From assembly GCF_025370255.1 (NCBI RefSeq), contig NZ_JAMTCD010000018.1:34798-98797 (forward strand): a stretch of 64,000 bases of DNA. Reading direction: 5' to 3'. The notes beneath the pieces are model-generated. The model was not told the DNA's origin. It did no database searches and saw only the letters and a program-made list of their open reading frames with translations. A program made the position numbers and the translations under genes. This document shows positions 48,818 through 60,469 of this stretch, piece by piece (positions within the stretch are counted from its first letter, which is position 1; every line of letters starts with the position of its first letter). This DNA is from Shewanella holmiensis (GTDB lineage Bacteria > Pseudomonadota > Gammaproteobacteria > Enterobacterales > Shewanellaceae).

Positions 48818-50101
48818 TTACAGTGCTTTTATTAAGCGAGCGTAGTAGAAACCGTCCATATTGTCCTGGCCGGGTAAAATCTGCCAGCCAATATCTTGTG
48901 CATTTTGTTGCTGACTAATCGGCACTAATTGCGCGTCAGGAGTACGAGATAAAAACGCGCTAACTTGCTGACTATTTTCTTCCGGTAATATTGAGCACGT
49001 TGCATAAAGTAACGTACCTCCGGGTTTTAACCATTGCCAACAGTGATCAAATATCTGTTGTTGTAAAATGGCCAGCTCAGCAATGTCATTATTTTTACGC
49101 AGCCATTTGATATCTGGGTGACGACGGATTACACCGGTCGCTGAACAAGGTGCATCTAACAGAATACGGTCAAATTTTTCACCTTGCCACCAAGTATCAA
49201 TATTGGCAGCATCGCCATGAATAACTTGCGCTTTTAAATTCAATCTGTCGAGGTTTTGTTGCACTCTGGCTAAACGATTTTCGTCAAAATCTACCGCAAC
49301 AATTTGGGCTTGAGGTGCTTGCTCTATGATATGACAGGTTTTGCCGCCAGGTGCTGCGCAGGCATCTAGGATTAACTCGCCGTTTTCTGGGGCTAATAAG
49401 GTGGCTGCCCATTGTGCGGCACCATCTTGAACTGAAGCAGCGCCATCCATAAAACCGGGAAGTAGATGCACATCTTTTGGACTTTCTAGCAAAATAGCAT
49501 CAGCACTTGTGCCTTTTGTTGCTAAGACTTCCTGTTCAGCCAAGGTGGCAATGTAGGCATCGCGGCTTTGTGATAATTGATTGTTACGTAACCACATAGG
49601 TGGACGCTGGTGGCTTTGCTCAATAATGTGTTGCCACTGTTCAGGATACGCTTGTTGTAAGCGCTTAATAAACCAGGCGGGAGTGTTATAACGAAGTGTA
49701 TCTGCTTCTGTCGACAGTGGAGCATTATTACGCTGAATATTGCGTAATACCCCATTAACCACTTTGACTAAACCATCAAACTTTAATTGTCTGCAAGCTT
49801 CAGCGGTTTCTGAAATCGCAGCGTGTGCAGGAATACGGGTAAAGTAAAGCTGGTAACACCCCACAAGCAAAAGCTGGTAAACGATTCGCTGCTTACCCTT
49901 AAACGGTTTGGCTAAACAATCACTAATACATTTATCAAGCTGAGGCAGTTGGCGCATGACGCCATAGCAAATCTCTGCCATCAAGGCTTTGTCTTTGCCA
50001 TTATCAAGATGTTGCTGTTGTTCCGGTAGGGCAACAGATAGGGATACGCCTTTTTCTAATACATCAAAAATGGCTTTGGCGGCTAATGCGCGCACATTCA
50101 T
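48818..50101 (-). CDS. rsmB: 16S rRNA (cytosine967-C5)-methyltransferase RsmB
   Basis: Methylates C967 of 16S rRNA with SAM. 427 residues: N-terminal NusB-like domain, then an m5C methyltransferase domain with [10 protein letters not shown] and the two catalytic-type cysteines in [15 protein letters not shown] and [13 protein letters not shown]. Starts 1 bp after the fmt stop. Confidence 0.97.
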   Translation of the reverse strand: MNVRALAAKAIFDVLEKGVSLSVALPEQQQHLDNGKDKALMAEICYGVMRQLPQLDKCISDCLAKPFKGKQRIVYQLLLVGCYQLYFTRIPAHAAISETAEACRQLKFDGLVKVVNGVLRNIQRNNAPLSTEADTLRYNTPAWFIKRLQQAYPEQWQHIIEQSHQRPPMWLRNNQLSQSRDAYIATLAEQEVLATKGTSADAILLESPKDVHLLPGFMDGAASVQDGAAQWAATLLAPENGELILDACAAPGGKTCHIIEQAPQAQIVAVDFDENRLARVQQNLDRLNLKAQVIHGDAANIDTWWQGEKFDRILLDAPCSATGVIRRHPDIKWLRKNNDIAELAILQQQIFDHCWQWLKPGGTLLYATCSILPEENSQQVSAFLSRTPDAQLVPISQQQNAQDIGWQILPGQDNMDGFYYARLIKAL

Positions 50102-50102
50102 G

Positions 50103-51059
50103 CTAATTTGCCTCTTGGCTTAATAGGGTTCCAACGCTAAACCAGTCAGCTCGTGAGTTAAGAATGTCAGCAACAGCTAATGGTTTTTTGTTGGGTAACT
50201 GCATGGTGTCGATTATTAAGCTGCCAGAAGCGGTGGCGATGACGATTCCATTTTTATCCGCCTGAGTAATGGTCCCTGGCGCCGCTGTATTTAATGACGT
50301 GTCGTAACGCACTTGCCATACTTTAATGCTGCTTTGTTGATGTTCGAAATAACTGACTGGCCAAGGGTTAAAAGCGCGCACTTCTTGCCAAAGCTGCTTA
50401 GCGGGTTTATTCCAGTCAAGCTTGGCTTCTTCTTTTGATAATTTCTCAGCGTAATTAGCTAAGGATTCATCTTGTTTTTCGGCGGTTAAGGCGCCTAAGC
50501 TTAATTGCGCTAAAGCATCGATAAGGGCATCAGGGCCTTGAAGCGCTAACTTTTCATAAAGACTGGCAGATGTATCTGTGTCTTCAATTTTTAACGCAGT
50601 TTTTAGCAGCATGTCACCGGTATCTAAGCCTATGTCCATTTGCATAATGGTTACGCCGGTTTCATTATCACCTGCCCATAATGCTCGTTGAATTGGCGCA
50701 GCACCTCGCCAACGCGGCAAGATTGAACCATGAACATTTATGCAGCCTAATGTAGGTGTATCGAGTACGACTTTCGGCAAAATCAGTCCATATGCCACCA
50801 CAACCATAATGTCTGCATTTAGCGCAGCAAGCTCGGCTTGAGCATCCTCATTACGTAACGATGGTGGCTGGAAAACGGCAATGTTATGCTCAACCGCTAA
50901 TTGTTTTACTGGGCTAGGGGTCAATTTTTTACCACGCCCTGCAGGTCTGTCTGGTTGGGTATAAACAGCACAAACATTGTGCTCTGATGCAATCAACGCC
51001 TGTAAATGGCGAGCTGCGAAATCGGGCGTGCCAGCAAAAATAATATTTAACGGTTTCAA
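50103..51059 (-). CDS. fmt: Methionyl-tRNA formyltransferase
   Basis: Adds a formyl group to initiator Met-tRNA from 10-formyltetrahydrofolate. 318 residues with [12 protein letters not shown] near the N-terminus and the catalytic [18 protein letters not shown] motif. Follows def by 8 bp, the usual pair. Confidence 0.98.
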   Translation of the reverse strand: MKPLNIIFAGTPDFAARHLQALIASEHNVCAVYTQPDRPAGRGKKLTPSPVKQLAVEHNIAVFQPPSLRNEDAQAELAALNADIMVVVAYGLILPKVVLDTPTLGCINVHGSILPRWRGAAPIQRALWAGDNETGVTIMQMDIGLDTGDMLLKTALKIEDTDTSASLYEKLALQGPDALIDALAQLSLGALTAEKQDESLANYAEKLSKEEAKLDWNKPAKQLWQEVRAFNPWPVSYFEHQQSSIKVWQVRYDTSLNTAAPGTITQADKNGIVIATASGSLIIDTMQLPNKKPLAVADILNSRADWFSVGTLLSQEAN

Positions 51060-51067
51060 ATCAGCCC

Positions 51068-51577
51068 CTATTCTTTAGCTGCTAAGCGAGCTTCTTTTTC
51101 AAGCTTAGTTTTAATGCGTTGACGTTTCAGTGGCGACAAGTAATCCACAAAAAGCTTGCCTTGTAAGTGATCCATTTCATGTTGAATACAAATAGCAAAT
51201 AGCTCATCGGCTTCAACAGTAAAAGCTTCGCCATGGCGATCAAGTGCTTTTAGCGTGACTTTTTCTGCGCGGTCAACTTTGGCATAAACCCCAGGAACAG
51301 ATAAGCAGCCTTCCTCATTGGCAAAGTCGCCACTAGAATTGACAATTTGTGGATTAATGAAAATTGTTGGGCGTTCTATTTCGTCTTGTAAGTCCATTAC
51401 AATCAGTTGCTGATGAAAATCAACTTGCGTTGCAGCTAGCCCAATGCCTTTTTCGTGGTACATTGTTTCTAACATGTTATCAATTTGTGTCTGAAATTCT
51501 GGGCCGAAGTCTGTTACAGGCTTGGCTACAGTGCGCAAACGCTCATCTGGAAAACGTAAAACATTTAATAATGGCAT
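51068..51577 (-). CDS. def: Peptide deformylase
   Basis: Metalloenzyme removing the N-formyl group from new proteins. 169 residues with all three motifs: [18 protein letters not shown] (metal Cys) and QHEMDHLQG (HExxH-type). First gene of the minus-strand def-fmt-rsmB-trkA operon, divergent from the LysM gene. Confidence 0.98.
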   Translation of the reverse strand: MPLLNVLRFPDERLRTVAKPVTDFGPEFQTQIDNMLETMYHEKGIGLAATQVDFHQQLIVMDLQDEIERPTIFINPQIVNSSGDFANEEGCLSVPGVYAKVDRAEKVTLKALDRHGEAFTVEADELFAICIQHEMDHLQGKLFVDYLSPLKRQRIKTKLEKEARLAAKE

Positions 51578-51715
51578 AGATAAACTCTTAACAAATCTGT
51601 CAATATTTAGCTTGTTAGCTATACTGACTGTAAAAAATAGGATAATTTTAATCCTAACGGGCCTTCAATAATAGTAAAAAGCTCAAATATAGAGCTTAAT
51701 AACATGGACACCACC

Positions 51716-52810
51716 ATGAAACGGATATTACTACTTGCTTTTATGACATTGAATATCTTTGGATTAAATGCAGATACATTAACTTTAAAAGCGGGACATC
51801 CCGATACTTATGTCGTTAAAAAAGGCGACACACTTTGGGATATTTCTGGCTATTTTCTTAAAGATCCCTGGCGCTGGCCGACATTGTGGGGGGTTAATCC
51901 ACAAATTGCTAACCCTCATTTAATTTATCCCGGTGATCGACTGACGTTAGTGTTCATTGACGGTCAACCGCGTTTAGTCAAAAAACAACATATTAAGAAA
52001 GGTGTTGAAGGGCGTATCGTGCCTAAAAGTGATGCGATACCTGCAATTGACTTAGCGCTTATTCAACCGTATTTATTACAAAATCGTGTAGTAGAACAAG
52101 AGTGGTTAGCGGCACAGCCTTTTGTGTTAAGTGGCGAAAGTGAGTCTAAGCATCATATTCTTAACGACATTGTGTTTGTAAATGCCAATATGCCAATAGG
52201 GCAGAAAGTGGCAATTTATGAGCCGGGTCGTGAATTTTTAGATACTGAAACCGGTGATGTGCTAGGGCGTGAAATTATTCTTACTGCCAGTGGCCGTGTG
52301 ACGACTGATGGTGAAATATCAAAAGTACAACTATTAAGCAACCTGCGCGAAACTAAAGTCGGTTATGCGGTTATTCCGGTTGAAGATGAAGCCTTAATGT
52401 CAGCTTTCTTCGTACCCACTGCTGCAGCATTAGATGTGCCTGCTAGTGTGATTGCTACTGCTAGCGCTAACCGTGAAGCCGGTAAACTTGAAGTGGTTTA
52501 TTTGGACAAAGGATTAAATGCGGGTGTTCAACCTGGTCATGTGTTTGCTATTTATCGTGATGGTGAAGAAATTATATTAGATAACAACGGCCAACCAGTA
52601 CGAACTGTAGACCGTTCATCATACGATAATGTCGTGGCTCACTTTTCAGATGATAAAGTGTTTAAAGTCCCTGATGTTTATCATGGTAACTTAATGGTGT
52701 TTAAAGTTTTTGATAAAACTAGCCTAGGGTTAATAATGATGAGTGATCGTCCGGTAAGAGTAAAAGATAAACTGGTTACTCCAGTAAACTTAACCCTTAA
52801 AGGTGAATAA
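51716..52810 (+). CDS. LysM domain protein
   Basis: Exported peptidoglycan-binding protein of unknown precise role. From ATG 51716 it has 364 residues; an in-frame ATG 12 bp upstream (51704) is also possible. A signal peptide (MKRILLLAFMTLNIFGLNA) is followed by a LysM domain at about 32-78 (YVVKKGDTLWDISGYFL, WPTLWGVNPQI, IYPGDRLTL). The rest is beta-rich with no other domain recognised. It immediately precedes dprA, an arrangement common in gammaproteobacteria. Confidence 0.93.
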   Translation: MKRILLLAFMTLNIFGLNADTLTLKAGHPDTYVVKKGDTLWDISGYFLKDPWRWPTLWGVNPQIANPHLIYPGDRLTLVFIDGQPRLVKKQHIKKGVEGRIVPKSDAIPAIDLALIQPYLLQNRVVEQEWLAAQPFVLSGESESKHHILNDIVFVNANMPIGQKVAIYEPGREFLDTETGDVLGREIILTASGRVTTDGEISKVQLLSNLRETKVGYAVIPVEDEALMSAFFVPTAAALDVPASVIATASANREAGKLEVVYLDKGLNAGVQPGHVFAIYRDGEEIILDNNGQPVRTVDRSSYDNVVAHFSDDKVFKVPDVYHGNLMVFKVFDKTSLGLIMMSDRPVRVKDKLVTPVNLTLKGE

Positions 52811-53922
52811 TTACTGACAATCTGGTCGATTGGCTAGTTGTTTCTGCTGTATCTGGGCTAGGACCCGCTCGGATTAAACAATTACTGGCTTACATGGATG
52901 TAGAAGAGTTAAGGCAAAGACTGCAGTTTGAACCCAGTGCTTTGCCTCTTTCATCTCATACCTTGCAAGCTTGCGTTATCGATTTTGATAAAGTCGATAA
53001 CGCGCTTGATTGGCTTGAAAAAGATGATAACCATCATCTGATCTGTTTATCTGATCCTCATTATCCTCCATTACTTCAACAAATTTATGATCCCCCTTCC
53101 GTTTTGTTTATCAAAGGTAATCTCAATGCATTGTTACCGCCATCTATTGCAATAGTGGGGAGTCGTAGTATGTCTTTGCATGGTGCAGACACTGCAGCTA
53201 ATTTAGCTATCTCGTTATCTAATCAAGGGTTTAGTATTACTAGTGGTATGGCCGCAGGTATCGATGGTGCTGCGCATAAAGCTGTGGTTGCCAATAATGG
53301 TATGACATTAGCGGTACTCGGCTGTGGCGTTGATGTGATTTATCCTAAGCGACATAAAGCGTTATATGATAATATCCAGCAAAATGGCTGTGTGATAAGT
53401 GAGTTTTGGCCGAACGTAAGCCCTTTAGCAGGACATTTTCCTCGGCGTAATCGCATCGTTAGTGGATTAAGTCTAGGAACGGTCGTTGTTGAGGCTGCGC
53501 GCAAAAGTGGCTCATTGATCACAGCAAGATTGGCCATGGAGCAAAATCGAGAAGTGTTTGCCGTTCCAGGTTCAACCGTGGCAGGATTTCATCAAGGCTG
53601 TCATGATTTAATTAAAAATGGTGCAAAGCTTGTCGAGAATGCTGCCGATATAATAGAAGAGTTAGGGTGTTTATCTCAATATCACCTTGAACAATTACAT
53701 CAGCGTCACTATATACAAGATAACGAAATGAGTAATTTGCCATTTCCTTCGCAATTAGCTAGTCTGTTAACAAGTGTAGGATATGAGACTACAACAATTG
53801 ATGCGGTAGTCGAGCACAGTGGAAAACCAATAGATCTGGTGTTAGTACAATTGCTTGAACTTGAGTTACAAGGGTGGGTTACCGTGGTACCCGGTGGTTA
53901 CGTCAGATTAAAGAGGAGTTAG
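52810..53922 (+). CDS. dprA: DNA-processing protein DprA (Smf)
   Basis: Single-strand-DNA-binding protein that loads RecA in natural transformation. The Rossmann core has the motif [29 protein letters not shown] and [12 protein letters not shown]. The first ATG in frame is 52894, but the 28 codons before it read [20 protein letters not shown] and belong to the DprA N-terminal helix-hairpin domain, so translation starts earlier. The region has no ATG, GTG or TTG; candidates are ATT 52810, which overlaps the LysM stop and has AAAGGTG upstream, or CTG 52822. A C-terminal winged-helix-like part follows. Confidence 0.93.
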   Translation: MTDNLVDWLVVSAVSGLGPARIKQLLAYMDVEELRQRLQFEPSALPLSSHTLQACVIDFDKVDNALDWLEKDDNHHLICLSDPHYPPLLQQIYDPPSVLFIKGNLNALLPPSIAIVGSRSMSLHGADTAANLAISLSNQGFSITSGMAAGIDGAAHKAVVANNGMTLAVLGCGVDVIYPKRHKALYDNIQQNGCVISEFWPNVSPLAGHFPRRNRIVSGLSLGTVVVEAARKSGSLITARLAMEQNREVFAVPGSTVAGFHQGCHDLIKNGAKLVENAADIIEELGCLSQYHLEQLHQRHYIQDNEMSNLPFPSQLASLLTSVGYETTTIDAVVEHSGKPIDLVLVQLLELELQGWVTVVPGGYVRLKRS

Positions 53923-53924
53923 CC

Positions 53925-54398
53925 ATGTTTGATATCCTCATGTATTTATTTGAGAACTATGTTCATAGCGAAATAGAGCTATTGGTTGATGAAGATGAAT
54001 TAACCAAAGAGCTTACTCGCGCAGGTTTTCATCAGGTCGATATTATTAAGGCCTTGGCATGGCTTGAGCATTTAGCCGACTTGCAAGAAAGCGAGCAGCC
54101 GTATTTATGCAATCATGCGCAACATTCTTTCCGTATCTATACTAAACAAGAAATGGCGAAGCTAGATGTGCAATGTCGCGGATTTTTATTGTTTTTAGAA
54201 CAAATTCAGGTGTTAAGCGTCGAAACACGTGAAATGGTTATCGACAGAGTCATGGATTTAGATGAACCCGCTTTAGTATTAGAAGATTTAAAATGGGTGA
54301 TATTGATGGTGTTATTTAATGTGCCCGGTAATGAGTCAGCCTATGAGCAAATGGAAGATTTAATCTTTGAGCAGCCTGATGGAAGGTTGCACTCATAA
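53925..54398 (+). CDS. smg: Smg protein (DUF494)
   Basis: 157-residue acidic protein of unknown function, always near dprA in gammaproteobacteria. The start is ATG 53925 ([20 protein letters not shown]), just after the dprA stop and preceded by AGAGGAG; the open frame extends into dprA but the shorter start fits the family. Confidence 0.95.
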   Translation: MFDILMYLFENYVHSEIELLVDEDELTKELTRAGFHQVDIIKALAWLEHLADLQESEQPYLCNHAQHSFRIYTKQEMAKLDVQCRGFLLFLEQIQVLSVETREMVIDRVMDLDEPALVLEDLKWVILMVLFNVPGNESAYEQMEDLIFEQPDGRLHS

Positions 54399-54409
54399 AG
54401 AAATGAGAT

Positions 54410-54435
54410 AAAAAGGAGGCTTTGGCCTCCTTTTT
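54410..54435. terminator. Bidirectional rho-independent terminator
   Basis: An 11-bp stem (A5 GGAGGC / GCCTCC T5) with loop TTTG, between converging smg and the collagenase-like gene. Confidence 0.9.
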
Positions 54436-54449
54436 CGTTTTTCATCAAT

Positions 54450-56219
54450 CTAAAAATGCAGATGCTTGTTATTTTGAGTGAAATGGCTTGGGATTAAATA
54501 ATCACGGTAGCCATAGCGATCGAGTTTGTTTATTTTTGCAGGAGCTTGCGCGGTTTCATTTTCAAAAGCGGCAGCTTGATCATTAAGCCATACTGCAAAT
54601 TGCTGTTGATGTTTGCTGAGTTCATCCAGTAACAGCTCATAACCTTCGAAGTAGTCCGTTTTTAAGTAGTGGCTCAGCTGCACAAAATCATCATGGTAAT
54701 TTTCAGCGAGAAAACGAATTGCCATGTAACTCCACTTGTAAGTTCTATCTTGGCCATCTTTGTATTCGGTGGCAAATATCTCTGCCAATGTCGGCGCTTT
54801 CTCTATATCCCGTTTAATCACTTCGAATGTTGTGGGGTTATCATTGCCTTTAGATACGTATTCGGCGAGGCCTTCTGACCACCACACCATTTTGCTTGGA
54901 AAGTGTCCAAAACCGCCATACTTTACAAAGTGGCCATCTAAATAATGCACATATTCATGGTTAAGATTCCAGATGGCAAATTCTGGTTCAATCCAAAACT
55001 GGCGATAAGCAAAAAATGTTGCTTGGTTGCCTGGTTTTGATGGTGTTCCTTCAATGTACATACCACCATTATCAGTTTGAATATCAAAGAGTAGTTGACC
55101 GTAGGCGTTATATTGGCTCCAGTTTTTGAATGCAACTACGCGAAGGGCGTAGTTGCCATCGTTGGCTGTAGGCGTATTTTGGGTCTGCAGTAATTGGTGG
55201 AAGCTTGATTCTTGCGAGGTCAGCTTTTCACAGCTCAGAGCTAACTCTTGCTGATTAAGATCTTGTGCCAGAATAAACAACGAATTAGAGCAAGGATAGT
55301 TAATCGGTAAGATCTCGGAGAGTGTCGGTATTTGACAAATTTCATTCCGCTGTTGGCAACTTTCCTGCCCAGCAAAAGCATTGACGTGGAAGCCTAGTGT
55401 GTAAGTGTGTTTCGCGATACTGCCACGTAGGTCTACATCGGCTTTGGCTATTTTGGCGACCGCTGTATCTATGGCTAATGCAGCGGACGTTGGATTACCA
55501 TCCTCACCACTAGGAAGCGCGAGACGATATTGCCCTAATGCCCAATACGCATTTGCTCTTGGCCAATCTTGTTGCGCACGCAGGCTTTCAGGTGAGCTAG
55601 CGAAGGCTAATAACGCTTGGCTGATATTTGCATCGATAAGCTGTTTCGAGAGTGCGCTTTCATTATTCTTTCTGGCATCAGTGAGCAGTAATCCGTAAGC
55701 TCTTAAGGTTTCCCATAAAGCGTAGTCATTCGCCTCTGTGGCAGGTTGTTTGGCGAGTCGTGTTAATTGTGTATTGAGTATTGGCAGCAGCTCACTCAGC
55801 AATAACGCTGTGTCGTCAGTATTGTAATAAAGGTAAAGGGTTACAGCGAAGTGCTCTTGTAACCTTGGGCTGTCATTAAATGCTTGTAGTGTTGATAGTT
55901 TGATTAAAGCGTTAGTCAGTCGCTGTTTATCATCTGGTGTCACTGTATCTAAAGGGCCGAAATAGCTGAATGCTCGCAGAAAATAGAGCTGTCTATCAAG
56001 TTGCTCTGGGATATTTTCATTTTGAATGAGCTTAACGGCTTGATTGAAAGAATCTCGGGTGTGTTGATAATCATGGGTAAAAAATTGATCAACAGAGGTA
56101 GTTTGTAGCTGTTGAGCAATGACTGGGTTTGTCTCTATTTGCTTTACCGTGCTGCAACCAGAGAGCAGAACTAAGCTCGAATAAAGAAAAGATAAAGCAA
56201 TAAATGAACGGGTTAACAT
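54450..56219 (-). CDS. Collagenase-like (M9-type) zinc metalloprotease lipoprotein
   Basis: Predicted lipoprotein protease resembling the Vibrio microbial collagenase family. Start ATG 56219 gives 589 residues with a lipoprotein signal (MLTRSFIALSFLYSSLVLLSGC, lipobox LSGC). The zinc site is HEYVH at 421-425, followed by WWSEGLAEYVS with Glu449 as likely third ligand, matching the M9 layout. The first 300 residues are helical and repeat-like, with no recognised domain. Substrate not shown. Divergent from the zinc-finger gene. Confidence 0.85.
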   Translation of the reverse strand: MLTRSFIALSFLYSSLVLLSGCSTVKQIETNPVIAQQLQTTSVDQFFTHDYQHTRDSFNQAVKLIQNENIPEQLDRQLYFLRAFSYFGPLDTVTPDDKQRLTNALIKLSTLQAFNDSPRLQEHFAVTLYLYYNTDDTALLLSELLPILNTQLTRLAKQPATEANDYALWETLRAYGLLLTDARKNNESALSKQLIDANISQALLAFASSPESLRAQQDWPRANAYWALGQYRLALPSGEDGNPTSAALAIDTAVAKIAKADVDLRGSIAKHTYTLGFHVNAFAGQESCQQRNEICQIPTLSEILPINYPCSNSLFILAQDLNQQELALSCEKLTSQESSFHQLLQTQNTPTANDGNYALRVVAFKNWSQYNAYGQLLFDIQTDNGGMYIEGTPSKPGNQATFFAYRQFWIEPEFAIWNLNHEYVHYLDGHFVKYGGFGHFPSKMVWWSEGLAEYVSKGNDNPTTFEVIKRDIEKAPTLAEIFATEYKDGQDRTYKWSYMAIRFLAENYHDDFVQLSHYLKTDYFEGYELLLDELSKHQQQFAVWLNDQAAAFENETAQAPAKINKLDRYGYRDYLIPSHFTQNNKHLHF

Positions 56220-56348
56220 AGCACTTCCTTTTTGTATACAATATACAGGTGGTTTTGTGCGAAGGCTAGCTATAATTAGATGCTTATTCGATATCCAAGC
56301 AGCATCGAGCTTGGTAAAATGCACAAAGATTCAGCCAATGAGATAACC

Positions 56349-56912
56349 ATGTCAAAAATTGACCAGCAACTATTTACTGTCCATGAGCATGCTTTAGAAA
56401 AAGAGTTTGAACTCTGTCCTAAGTGTGGCTGTGAGTTATCGTTAAAACACAGTAAGCACGGTAGCTTTATTGGTTGTAATAATTATCCGACATGTGAATA
56501 TACTCGGCCTTTAGTGCAACACGAGTCGATAGAGACCCAAGTGATTGCTGGTTCAAGTTGCCCTGAATGTGGGCATGAATTGGCTGTTAAATCAGGGCGG
56601 TTTGGTATCTTTATTGGCTGCACGCATTATCCTGAGTGTCATCATATTGAAAAACATGATCACAGTGATGAAGCTGAAGCGATAACCTGCCCACATTGCT
56701 TAAAAGGGCTGTTAGAATCGCGTACTAGCCGTTATGGAAAAACGTTTTTTTCCTGTAATGCCTATCCTAAATGTAAATATATCGTCAATTACCCACCAAT
56801 AAATGAATCCTGTCCTGATTGCGGATTTGGCATTTTGGTTGAGCGAAAGGGCGCTGCTGGCAATCGAGTTGAGTGTCCGCAAAAAATGTGTAAATACAAA
56901 CGTTCGTTATAA
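56349..56912 (+). CDS. Topoisomerase-type C4 zinc-finger protein (YrdD-like)
   Basis: Protein of 187 residues made of four C4 zinc fingers like those at the C-terminus of DNA topoisomerase I (CPKCGCELSLKHSKHGSFIGC, then three similar units). No topoisomerase catalytic domain is present. E. coli yrdD is similar and also precedes tsaC. Start ATG 56349; an earlier ATG at 56280 is in frame but lies in the divergent promoter region. Function unknown, nucleic-acid binding likely. Confidence 0.9.
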   Translation: MSKIDQQLFTVHEHALEKEFELCPKCGCELSLKHSKHGSFIGCNNYPTCEYTRPLVQHESIETQVIAGSSCPECGHELAVKSGRFGIFIGCTHYPECHHIEKHDHSDEAEAITCPHCLKGLLESRTSRYGKTFFSCNAYPKCKYIVNYPPINESCPDCGFGILVERKGAAGNRVECPQKMCKYKRSL

Positions 56913-56935
56913 TCTAATTGTGTTGAGGAACAATC

Positions 56936-58448
<1,513 letters not shown>

Positions 58449-58470
58449 ACCTAGATTTAAGCGACTTTTG

Positions 58471-58911
58471 TTACTGGTTGCGCATATGATCAGCTAACGT
58501 TGAAATAGCCTGAATAATCGCCTGTCGATGTTCAGGCTTTTTTACGCACTTATCAACAGCTGCGCACATACAGATTAGCCATTGATCACGCATCGACTCA
58601 TCAATACTGAAAGGCATATGCCTAGCGCGAAGTGCTGGATGACCATGCTTTTGTTGGTAAAGTTGCGGCCCACCTAACCAACCACTTAAAAATTCATAAA
58701 GCTTAGCTTCAGATTCTGCAATAGGTGATCGGTGAATTGCCAGCAAAGATTGGGTTTCTGGTCGTTGTTGCATTTGTTGATAAAATTCATGGGCAATAGC
58801 TCGAATCACTTTATCTCCCCCAATCAAATCGTAGGCATTGGATTGCTCAGGATCTCTATCCTGTTGAGCATCATGTTTTGAGAAAATTTTTTTAAGCCAA
58901 TTCATAACCAT
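58471..58911 (-). CDS. Group II truncated haemoglobin
   Basis: Small haem protein for oxygen or nitric-oxide related chemistry. 146 residues from ATG 58911 (a second ATG two codons on is possible). Expected globin positions are visible: Tyr44 (B10) in EFYQQM, His98 (F8, haem ligand) in RARHMPF, and Trp111 (G8) in DQWLICMC. Converges with hemF; proximity to haem genes is suggestive only. Confidence 0.88.
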   Translation of the reverse strand: MVMNWLKKIFSKHDAQQDRDPEQSNAYDLIGGDKVIRAIAHEFYQQMQQRPETQSLLAIHRSPIAESEAKLYEFLSGWLGGPQLYQQKHGHPALRARHMPFSIDESMRDQWLICMCAAVDKCVKKPEHRQAIIQAISTLADHMRNQ

Positions 58912-59076
58912 ACCGAATATTTGTTTGATTTATATTATATCTTAATAAAACTCGGTTATTCCAATTACGCTAGTGTTGAAGTTTTGGTTAATGTTTTGAA
59001 ACGATTTAGTTAACTTTTATGTTTTGTTTGTCAGCCTATCTTGTTAAATTGACGGCAATTTAAAAGGAGAACAATA

Positions 59077-60459
59077 ATGACTAAGATGATGCCATCTTTA
59101 GTGATGATTGCTGTCACTACGGCCCTTGTGGGTTGTAACCAATCAGAAACTCAAGATCCAAAAGTAACCATAAATAAAAATCCTTACCCTAGTACCTATC
59201 AGGTTTTACCTAGCACAAAAACAATTATCAAAAATGCCACAGTGCTAACAGGAACCGGTGAAAAGTTAGAAAATGCTGATGTAATAATGATTGATGGCAA
59301 AATTAATGCTGTTGGGGAAAATCTCACTGCAGATGGTGCCACTATTATTGATGCCCAGGGTAAGTGGGTCACCCCAGGTATTATAGATGTCCACTCCCAT
59401 TTAGGTGTTTATCCAAGTCCTAATGCTGAATCTCATAATGATGGCAATGAGATGACCAATCCAATCACTGCGGAAGTATGGGCTGAACATAGCGTTTGGC
59501 CGCAAGACCCTGGGTTTAACCGTGCCCGTGCAGGCGGGGTGACGACGATGCAAATTTTACCAGGTTCAGCCAACTTAATTGGCGGACGGGGTGTAACCCT
59601 AAAAAACGTGCCATCTGAAAGCATGCAAGCAATGAAGTTTCCTGATGCACCCTACGGTCTAAAAATGGCTTGTGGAGAAAACCCTAAGTCGCTTTATGGT
59701 AGCCGTTCAGAACTGCCGATGACGCGTATGGGTAATATGGCTGGTTATCGTCAAGCGTTTATCGAAGCCACAGAATACAAACGAGCTTGGGATAAATATG
59801 AAGCCGATTATGCCGCTGGTAAAAATGCCGTCGCGCCGAAACGGGATTTAACCTTAGATACCTTAAAAGGGGTGTTAGAAGGTGAAATTCTTATTCACAA
59901 TCATTGTTATAAAGCCGAAGAAATGGTGATGATGATTGATTTAGGTAAAGAGTTTAATTATCACTCAGGTACCTTCCACCATGCCATCGAAGCCTACAAA
60001 ATTGCAGATACACTAGCTGAAAATGGTAATTGTGCTGCTATGTGGCCAGACTGGTGGGGATTCAAGTTAGAGGCTTACGATATGGTACTGGAAAATGTGG
60101 CCATAGTTGATGCTGTGAAAAACTCATGCGCAGTCGTGCATTCAGATTCACCTGTGACAATTCAACGTCTTAACCAAGAAAGCGCTAAAATTATGCATAA
60201 CGCCAATGCCAGCGGTTTCAATTATACAGAAGAGCAGGCAATTAGCTGGATCACTGTTAACGCAGCTAAGTCTTTAGGCATTGCTGATAAAACTGGATCA
60301 CTTAGCGTAGGCAAAAATGCTGATGTGGTTATTTGGAACGTTAATCCGTTTAGTGTTTACGCCAAAGCAGAACAAGTATTTATCGATGGTGCCAAAGTGT
60401 TTGATCATCAAGACACTCGTTATCAAGCACAAAGCGATTTTTTACTTGGACAGGAATAA
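59077..60459 (+). CDS. Exported amidohydrolase family protein (lipoprotein)
   Basis: Predicted metal-dependent hydrolase of 460 residues with a lipoprotein signal, lipobox LVGC (Cys20). The amidohydrolase metal motif is intact: PGIIDVHSHLG with His106 and His108, later HNHCYKAEEM, SGTFHHAIEAYKI and VHSDSPV, and the terminal GSLSVGKNADVVIWNVNPF. Substrate unknown. It forms a pair with the next gene, 10 bp downstream. Confidence 0.88.
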   Translation: MTKMMPSLVMIAVTTALVGCNQSETQDPKVTINKNPYPSTYQVLPSTKTIIKNATVLTGTGEKLENADVIMIDGKINAVGENLTADGATIIDAQGKWVTPGIIDVHSHLGVYPSPNAESHNDGNEMTNPITAEVWAEHSVWPQDPGFNRARAGGVTTMQILPGSANLIGGRGVTLKNVPSESMQAMKFPDAPYGLKMACGENPKSLYGSRSELPMTRMGNMAGYRQAFIEATEYKRAWDKYEADYAAGKNAVAPKRDLTLDTLKGVLEGEILIHNHCYKAEEMVMMIDLGKEFNYHSGTFHHAIEAYKIADTLAENGNCAAMWPDWWGFKLEAYDMVLENVAIVDAVKNSCAVVHSDSPVTIQRLNQESAKIMHNANASGFNYTEEQAISWITVNAAKSLGIADKTGSLSVGKNADVVIWNVNPFSVYAKAEQVFIDGAKVFDHQDTRYQAQSDFLLGQE

Positions 60460-60469
60460 GGCGGATACT

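Noticed and set aside
54450..56324. Protease with 35 extra N-terminal residues
   Set aside because: The inner start gives a clean lipoprotein signal peptide; the extension would bury it.
58981..59076. Possible small RNA or promoter upstream of the amidohydrolase pair
   Set aside because: No clear -10/-35 pair or stable hairpin could be supported by eye.
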